Assembly (NCBI RefSeq): GCF_008704495.1 | Contig: NZ_CP023699.1 | Location: 2,170,001 to 2,234,000 of the forward strand | Length of the DNA stretch: 64,000 nt | Direction of reading: 5' to 3' | DNA from: Streptomyces kanamyceticus | GTDB taxonomy: Bacteria; Actinomycetota; Actinomycetes; Streptomycetales; Streptomycetaceae | Shown here: positions 59,393-64,000 of the stretch, piece after piece | Layout: each line of letters opens with the position of its first letter | Numbering within the stretch: position 1 is the stretch's first letter | Translations under genes and position numbers: made by a program | The notes under the pieces: generated by a model | The model's database searches: none | What the model was told of the DNA's origin: nothing | The model's input: only the letters and a program-made list of their open reading frames with translations

Positions 59393-59451
59393 CTCCGAGC
59401 GGTGCGGGCGGCGGAAGTGTGACGTTCCTGGGAGGCACACACCGCTCGGAG
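59393..59451 (-). promoter_or_regulatory. 12-bp inverted repeat in the permease leader
   Basis: CTCCGAGCGGTG (59393-59404) and its exact complement CACCGCTCGGAG (59440-59451) are 35 bases apart, in the gap between the xanthine dehydrogenase operon and the purine permease. In transcripts of this strand it could fold, serving as terminator or leader element. No U-tract follows. Confidence 0.5.
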
Positions 59452-59498
59452 AACCTTGCGCCGGTCCCCGAGCGGAGGACCGGTCCCTCAGCGAGGGA

Positions 59499-61889
59499 TC
59501 ACGTACCGGTGAGGTGCTCGGGGCGTACCGGCGTCTTGTTGAGCTCCAGGCCCGTCGCGTTCCTGATGGCCGCGAGGACCGCGGGGGTGGACGACAGGGT
59601 CGGGGCCTCGCCGATGCCACGGAGCCCGTAGGGCGCGTGCTCGTCGGCGAGTTCGAGCACGTCGACCGGGATGGTCGGGGTGTCGAGGATGGTGGGGATC
59701 AGGTAGTCCGTGAAGGACGGGTTCCTGACCTTCGCGGTCTTCGGGTCGACGATGATCTCCTCCATGACCGCGACGCCGAGGCCCTGGGTGGTGCCACCCT
59801 GGATCTGGCCGATCACGGACAGCGGGTTGAGCGCCTTGCCGACGTCCTGGGCGCAGGCCAGTTCGATGACCTTGACCAGGCCGAGCTCGGTGTCGACCTC
59901 CACGACCGCGCGGTGCGCGGCGAAGGAGTACTGGACGTGGCCGTTGCCCTGCCCGGTGACCAGGTCGAAGGCCACGGTGGGGCGGTGGCGCCACTCGGCC
60001 TCGATCTCGACGGTCTCGCCTTCGAGGACGTCGACCAGGTCGCGGAGGACCTCGCCGCCGTCGGTGACGACCTTGCCGCCTTCGAGCAGGAGCTCGGCGG
60101 TGGCCCAGGCTGGGTGGTACGTACCGAACTTGCGGCGGCCGATCTCCAGGACCTTCTCGCGCACGAGCTCGCAGGAGTTCTTGACGGCGCCGCCGGTGAC
60201 GTACGTCTGACGGGACGCGGACGTCGATCCGGCGCTGCCCACCTGGGTGTCGGCGGGGTGGATCGTCACCTGCGTGACGCCCAGCTCGGTCCGCGCGATC
60301 TGCGCGTGGACGGTGACGCCGCCCTGGCCGACCTCGGCCATCGCGGTGTGCACGGTCGCGACCGGCTCGCCGTTGATGACCTCCATGCGCACCTTGGCGG
60401 TGGAGTAGTCGTCGAAGCCCTCGGAGAAGCCGACGTTCTTGATGCCGACCGCGTAGCCGACCCCGCGTACGACGCCTTCGCCGTGCGTGGTGTTGGACAG
60501 GCCGCCCGGCAGCTGGCGCACGTCGGCGCCCTCGCTGGACTCCCACTGGCGCTCGGGCGGCAGCGGGCGGGCCTTGACGCGGCGCAGGATCTCGGCGACC
60601 GGGGCGGGCGAGTCGACCGGCTGCCCGGTCGGCAGGAGCGTGCCCTGCTCCATGGCGTTGAGCTGGCGGAACTCGACCCGGTCCATGCCCACCTTGTCGG
60701 CGAGCTTGTCCATCTGGGCCTCGTAGGCGAAGCAGGCCTGGACGGCGCCGAAGCCGCGCATCGCGCCGCAGGGCGGGTTGTTCGAGTAGAGGGCGATCGC
60801 CTCGATGTCGACGTCGTCGATCACGTACGGGCCGACCGAGAGGGACGAGGCGTTGCCCACGACCGCCGGGGAGGCGGACGCGTAGGCGCCGCCGTCCAGG
60901 ACGATCTTGCACTTCATGTGCGTGAGCTTGCCGTCCTTGGTGGCGCCGTGCTCGTAGTAGAGCTTCGCCGGGTGGCGGTGGACGTGGCCGAAGAAGGACT
61001 CGAACCGGTTGTAGACGATCTTGACCGGCTTGCCGGTGCGCAGCGCCAGGAGGCAGGCGTGGATCTGCATCGAGATGTCCTCGCGGCCGCCGAACGCGCC
61101 GCCGACGCCGGAGAGCGTCATGCGCACCTTCTCCTCGGGCAGGCCGAGGACGGGGGCGATCTGACCGAGGTCCGAGTGCAGCCACTGGGTGGCGACGTAC
61201 AGCTCCACGCCGCCGTCCTCGGAGGGCACCGCGAGGCCGGACTCCGGGCCGAGGAAGGCCTGGTCCTGCATGCCGAAGGTGTACTCGCCCTTGACGATGA
61301 AGTCGGCCTTCTTGGCGGCCTCTTCGGCGTTGCCGCGGACGATCGGCTGGCGGTGCACGATGTTCGGGTGCGGGACGTGACCGATGTGGTGGTCGTCGCG
61401 GCCCTCGTGCACGAGCACGGCGTCGGGAGCGGTCGCCGAGGCCTCATCGGTGATGAGGGGCAGCTCCTTGTACTCGATCTGGATCTTGGCGGCGGCGCGG
61501 CGCGCGGTCTCCGGGTGGTCGGCGGCCACGATGGCCACCGGCTCGCCGTGGTGGCGGACCTTCTTGTGCGCGAGGACCGGGGTGTCCTGGATCTCCAGGC
61601 CGTAGTTCTTCACCGCGGCGGGGAGGTCGTCGTAGGTCAGGATCGCGTAGACGCCGTCCATGGCCAGGGCCTCGGAGGTGTCGATGGACACGATCTCGGC
61701 GTGCGCGACGGTGGAGCGCAGCGTCTGGCCCCACAGCATGTCCTCGTGCCACATGTCCGAGGAGTACGCGAATTCGCCGGTGACCTTCAGGGTGCCGTCC
61801 GGGCGCAGCGTCGACTCACCGATGCCGCCCTTGGTCTGCGAGCCCTGGGTGATCTTGGTGGGTGCGCCGGTCGTACGGGTGGATCCCAT
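59499..61889 (-). CDS. Xanthine dehydrogenase molybdenum-binding subunit
   Basis: Protein of 796 aa of the xanthine oxidase large-subunit family. After a short lead, LKVTGEFAYSSDM begins the typical domain; GVGGAFGGREDI, CGAMRGFG and AEVGQGGV are molybdopterin-binding loops, and GLRGIGEAPT near the C-terminus carries the catalytic Glu. The length and order match the XdhB-type subunit of three-subunit enzymes. It oxidises hypoxanthine and xanthine (to urate), passing electrons to the 2Fe-2S subunit. Start at ATG 61889, two bases after the iron-sulfur gene's stop, so the order on this strand is FAD, Fe-S, Mo. Confidence 0.92.
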   Translation of the reverse strand: MGSTRTTGAPTKITQGSQTKGGIGESTLRPDGTLKVTGEFAYSSDMWHEDMLWGQTLRSTVAHAEIVSIDTSEALAMDGVYAILTYDDLPAAVKNYGLEIQDTPVLAHKKVRHHGEPVAIVAADHPETARRAAAKIQIEYKELPLITDEASATAPDAVLVHEGRDDHHIGHVPHPNIVHRQPIVRGNAEEAAKKADFIVKGEYTFGMQDQAFLGPESGLAVPSEDGGVELYVATQWLHSDLGQIAPVLGLPEEKVRMTLSGVGGAFGGREDISMQIHACLLALRTGKPVKIVYNRFESFFGHVHRHPAKLYYEHGATKDGKLTHMKCKIVLDGGAYASASPAVVGNASSLSVGPYVIDDVDIEAIALYSNNPPCGAMRGFGAVQACFAYEAQMDKLADKVGMDRVEFRQLNAMEQGTLLPTGQPVDSPAPVAEILRRVKARPLPPERQWESSEGADVRQLPGGLSNTTHGEGVVRGVGYAVGIKNVGFSEGFDDYSTAKVRMEVINGEPVATVHTAMAEVGQGGVTVHAQIARTELGVTQVTIHPADTQVGSAGSTSASRQTYVTGGAVKNSCELVREKVLEIGRRKFGTYHPAWATAELLLEGGKVVTDGGEVLRDLVDVLEGETVEIEAEWRHRPTVAFDLVTGQGNGHVQYSFAAHRAVVEVDTELGLVKVIELACAQDVGKALNPLSVIGQIQGGTTQGLGVAVMEEIIVDPKTAKVRNPSFTDYLIPTILDTPTIPVDVLELADEHAPYGLRGIGEAPTLSSTPAVLAAIRNATGLELNKTPVRPEHLTGT

Positions 61890-61891
61890 GG

Positions 61892-62497
61892 TCAGACCGC
61901 CCCTTCCTGGAGTCCTTGACGGTCCTGGCGGGCGGCGGCGAGACGCACCGCGTCCAGGATCTTCTCGTAACCGGTGCAGCGGCAGAGGTTGCCGGAGAGC
62001 GCCTCGCGGATGTCCGCGTCGGAGGGCTGCGGGTTGCGCTCCAGCATCTCGTCGGCCGCGACGAGCAGGCCGGGGGTGCAGAAGCCGCACTGGACGGCGC
62101 CCGCGTCGATGAACGCCTGCTGGATCGGGGAGAGGTCGCCGCCCTCGCCGGTCTGCGAGTCCGTTCCCTTGGCCGCCCACTGCTGAGCGTCCTGCAGCGA
62201 CGTACCGCAGGCGCCGGACGCGCAACCGCCGTGTTCCTCACGCTGCTTGGCGAAGTCGGCCAGGCCCTCGACGGTCACGACTTCGCGACCCTCGACCTGT
62301 CCGGCGGCCACCAGACACGAACACACCGGCACCCCGTCGAGCCGGACGGTGCAGGAGCCGCACTCGCCCTGCTCGCAGGCGTTCTTGGAGCCGGGCAGGC
62401 CCATCCGCTCGCGCAGCACGTACAGGAGGGACTCGCCCTCCCACACGTCGTCCGCTTCCTGCTGACGGCCGTTGACCGTGAAGTTCACGCGCATCAT
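61892..62497 (-). CDS. Xanthine dehydrogenase 2Fe-2S subunit
   Basis: Protein of 201 aa. The plant-type ferredoxin half has the cysteines of ACEQGECGSCTV and VCSC; the helical half has CGFCTPG and CRCTGYEKI. Both clusters are therefore complete. Between the two halves there is an insert of about 35 residues (GGCASGACGTSL to GEGGD) that includes two extra cysteines; common subunits of about 160 aa lack it. ATG at 62497 overlaps the FAD-subunit stop by four bases. It links the FAD and molybdenum subunits in electron transfer. Confidence 0.92.
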   Translation of the reverse strand: MMRVNFTVNGRQQEADDVWEGESLLYVLRERMGLPGSKNACEQGECGSCTVRLDGVPVCSCLVAAGQVEGREVVTVEGLADFAKQREEHGGCASGACGTSLQDAQQWAAKGTDSQTGEGGDLSPIQQAFIDAGAVQCGFCTPGLLVAADEMLERNPQPSDADIREALSGNLCRCTGYEKILDAVRLAAARQDRQGLQEGAV

Positions 62498-63384
62498 GCG
62501 ACTCCCTCAGTGCTGCGGCCGTTGCCGCGGTACGACTCCCAGGTCCAGCCGAGCGTGCGGCGGGCCATGATCCCGACGGCGTGGCGGCGGTAGCTGGCCG
62601 TGCCGCGCACGTCGTCGATCGGGTTGGCGGCACCGGAGGCCAGCGCCGCGAACTGCTTGGCGATCGAGGGGGTGATGATCTTCTTGCTGTCCCAGAAGCC
62701 GCCCTCTTCGAGCGCCGCGTTCAGGAATTCCTCGGCCGCCTTCGCCCGGATGGGGGTCGGGGCGGCGGAGCCGATGCCGGTCCGCACGGTCCGGGTCTCG
62801 GGGTGCAGCGCGATGCCGAAGGCGCAGACCGCGATGACCATCGCGTTGCGGGTGCCGACCTTCGAGTACTGCTGCGGTCCGTCCGCCTTCTTGATGTGCA
62901 CGGACTTGATCAGCTCGTCCGCGGCGAGGGCATTGCGCTTCACGCCGGTGTAGAAGTCGTCGATCGGGATGAGGCGCGAGCCCCGCACGGACTCCACCTC
63001 GACCTCGCAGTCGGCGGCGAGCAGCGCCGGGTGGGCGTCACCGGCGGGGGACGCCGTGCCGAGGTTGCCGCCCACGCCGCCGCGGTTGCGGATCTGCGGG
63101 GACGCGACCGTGTGCGAGGCGAGCGCGAGACCGGGGAGCTCCGTGCGCAGCTCCTCCATGATCTGGGTGTACGGGACGGAGGCGCCCAGCTGGACCGTCT
63201 CCTCGCCCACCGACCACTCGCGCAGCTCGGCGACGCGGTTGAGGTCGAGCAGGTACTCGGGACGACGGTGATCGAAGTTGATCTCGACCATGACGTCGGT
63301 GCCACCCGCAATCGGCACAGCCGTGGGGTGCTCGGCCTTGGCGGCGAGCGCCTCCTCCCAGCTGGCGGGGCGAAGGAAGTCCAT
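62494..63384 (-). CDS. Xanthine dehydrogenase FAD-binding subunit
   Basis: Protein of 296 aa of the CoxM/XdhA-type FAD family. PIAGGTDVMVEI binds the FAD pyrophosphate, and IRNRGGVGGNLGTASPAGD is the second signature. The C-terminal CO dehydrogenase flavoprotein domain follows. It is the first gene of the FAD/Fe-S/Mo operon, divergent from the PucR-type regulator. GAAGAGAG precedes the ATG. Confidence 0.92.
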   Translation of the reverse strand: MDFLRPASWEEALAAKAEHPTAVPIAGGTDVMVEINFDHRRPEYLLDLNRVAELREWSVGEETVQLGASVPYTQIMEELRTELPGLALASHTVASPQIRNRGGVGGNLGTASPAGDAHPALLAADCEVEVESVRGSRLIPIDDFYTGVKRNALAADELIKSVHIKKADGPQQYSKVGTRNAMVIAVCAFGIALHPETRTVRTGIGSAAPTPIRAKAAEEFLNAALEEGGFWDSKKIITPSIAKQFAALASGAANPIDDVRGTASYRRHAVGIMARRTLGWTWESYRGNGRSTEGVA

Positions 63385-63722
63385 GAGGCTCTCTTCTTCG
63401 TATCGAGGGTCGTTCGCTTCGAGGGATCAGGGGATTCCGTTCCGGCCACTCGGGCCGTTGGTCCCTCGACTGCTTCTTCATGTGCTGTTAACGCGGAGTG
63501 GGCCAAGTACACCGCTCGCTCCTCCGATGGGGTCAGTCACCGAAACCATGAAGGAGTTGGCTGGCCAAGGCGCGCGTCTTGTAGATTCGTATGAAGAACG
63601 GGTCCCAGTAACCTCGCGGATTCCCCCCGGAAACCGGAGCCGCACCGCGGCACAGGGCCCCCGCGCTACAGAGCGCACATGTTTGTACACACCATTCGAG
63701 ACAGATCGGCGGCGACGACCCC
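63385..63722. other. Divergent promoter region between the xdh operon and the pucR-like gene
   Basis: About 338 bases without a convincing gene; small frames here are poor. Promoters for both directions must lie here. AT-rich patches stand near 63480-63492 and 63676-63700 (TTTGTACACACC). No repeated operator was recognised. Confidence 0.5.
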
Positions 63723-64000
63723 ATGCGGCTGCGCGCACTCCTTGACACCGACGCGCTGGGCCTGCGGCTGCTCGGCGGCGAGGACGAGCTGGACCGCACC
63801 GTGCGCGGTGTGATGACCACGGACCTGCGGGACCCCAGCCGCTACCTGGCGGGCGGCGAGCTGGTGCTCACCGGCCTCGCCTGGCGCCGCGACGCCTCGG
63901 ACACCGAACCCTTCGTACGCCTCCTCGCGGGCGCCGGGGTGGCGGCCCTGGCCGCCGGTGAGGCCGAGCTCGGGGCCATCCCCGACGACATCGTCGAAGC
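63723..64000 (+). CDS. PucR-type transcriptional regulator, 5' part
   Basis: Open frame starting with ATG at 63723 and running past the window end (92 codons seen). The beginning, MRLRALLDTDALGLRLLGG followed by DRTVRGVMTTDLRDPSRYLAGGELVLTGLAW, is the N-terminal domain of PucR-family purine catabolism activators (PF07905 type). The C-terminal HTH_30 domain lies beyond the window. Its position opposite the xanthine dehydrogenase operon indicates it regulates purine catabolism. Confidence 0.85.
   Translation, partial: MRLRALLDTDALGLRLLGGEDELDRTVRGVMTTDLRDPSRYLAGGELVLTGLAWRRDASDTEPFVRLLAGAGVAALAAGEAELGAIPDDIVE

Overview
The window is high-GC actinobacterial DNA, almost certainly from a Streptomyces chromosome. 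The supporting signs are frequent GTG starts with purine-rich ribosome binding sites, four-base ATGA/GTGA overlaps, rare TTA leucine codons, a sporulation Spo0M-type gene, an LCP/CotH/SpoIIE-phosphatase repertoire, a mycothiol-type DinB enzyme, and a tap-tpg pair of the kind that maintains linear replicon ends. The tap-tpg pair and the accessory gene load suggest a chromosome arm rather than the core. No tRNA, rRNA, IS element, integrase or CRISPR array was seen.

Layout. 0.3-4.5 kb: a mycofactocin-type SDR dehydrogenase and an amidohydrolase, convergent with an acyl-CoA ligase. 4.7-9.7 kb: a PAP2/IPC-synthase-like membrane enzyme, then a three-gene envelope operon (small membrane protein, fused NodB-like plus processive GT2 synthase, LCP ligase). 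10.1-14.8 kb: isochorismatase-like, GNAT and acyltransferase genes, then spo0M and a GlsB/YeaQ stress membrane protein, both preceded by the same TTCTAC-N6-GTAGAA palindrome, then a SpoIIE-type phosphatase. 14.8-17.6 kb: an AfsR/LuxR-like ATPase lacking its HTH, and a mycothiol-dependent DinB-type protein. 17.8-20.2 kb: a tightly coupled operon of unknown function (2-TM protein, cupin, HD protein) with TTA codons in its first two genes. 20.2-25.8 kb: FtsX-type ABC exporter plus two-component system. 26-31 kb: secreted propeller protein, hypothetical, GNAT, a probable small RNA, DUF2267, VanZ and TatA. 31-37.4 kb: LCP protein, Mg-type P-ATPase with ArsR regulator, long-form GAPDH.

37.4-47.3 kb: aminoglycoside-phosphotransferase-like gene followed by a 27-bp minisatellite and a duplicated piece of its own 3' end; AraC regulator and hydrolase; a secreted CdtB/DNase I-like nuclease fused to a ricin-type lectin; the XRE-tap-tpg operon; a CotH-like kinase with a coupled partner. 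47.3-53.8 kb is the most striking section: after a 0.7-kb leader comes an apparent six-gene operon of a PLP decarboxylase, a PaaK-like adenylating enzyme and four tandem AidA/PixA (inclusion-body) paralogues, the first carrying a FUS-like Gly/Gln/Ser/Tyr low-complexity segment. The two enzyme genes each carry an early TTA codon, implying bldA-dependent developmental expression, and the operon closes with a perfect 18-bp-arm hairpin.

53.9-64 kb: a lipoprotein-like polysaccharide deacetylase, a cytochrome P450 divergent from an SRPBCC protein, then a purine catabolism block (XdhC, NCS2 purine permease, three-subunit xanthine dehydrogenase) divergent from a PucR-type regulator that runs off the end of the window.

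All functional calls come from reading translated sequence and motifs by eye; no database search was run. Boundaries where several starts are possible are stated in each entry.
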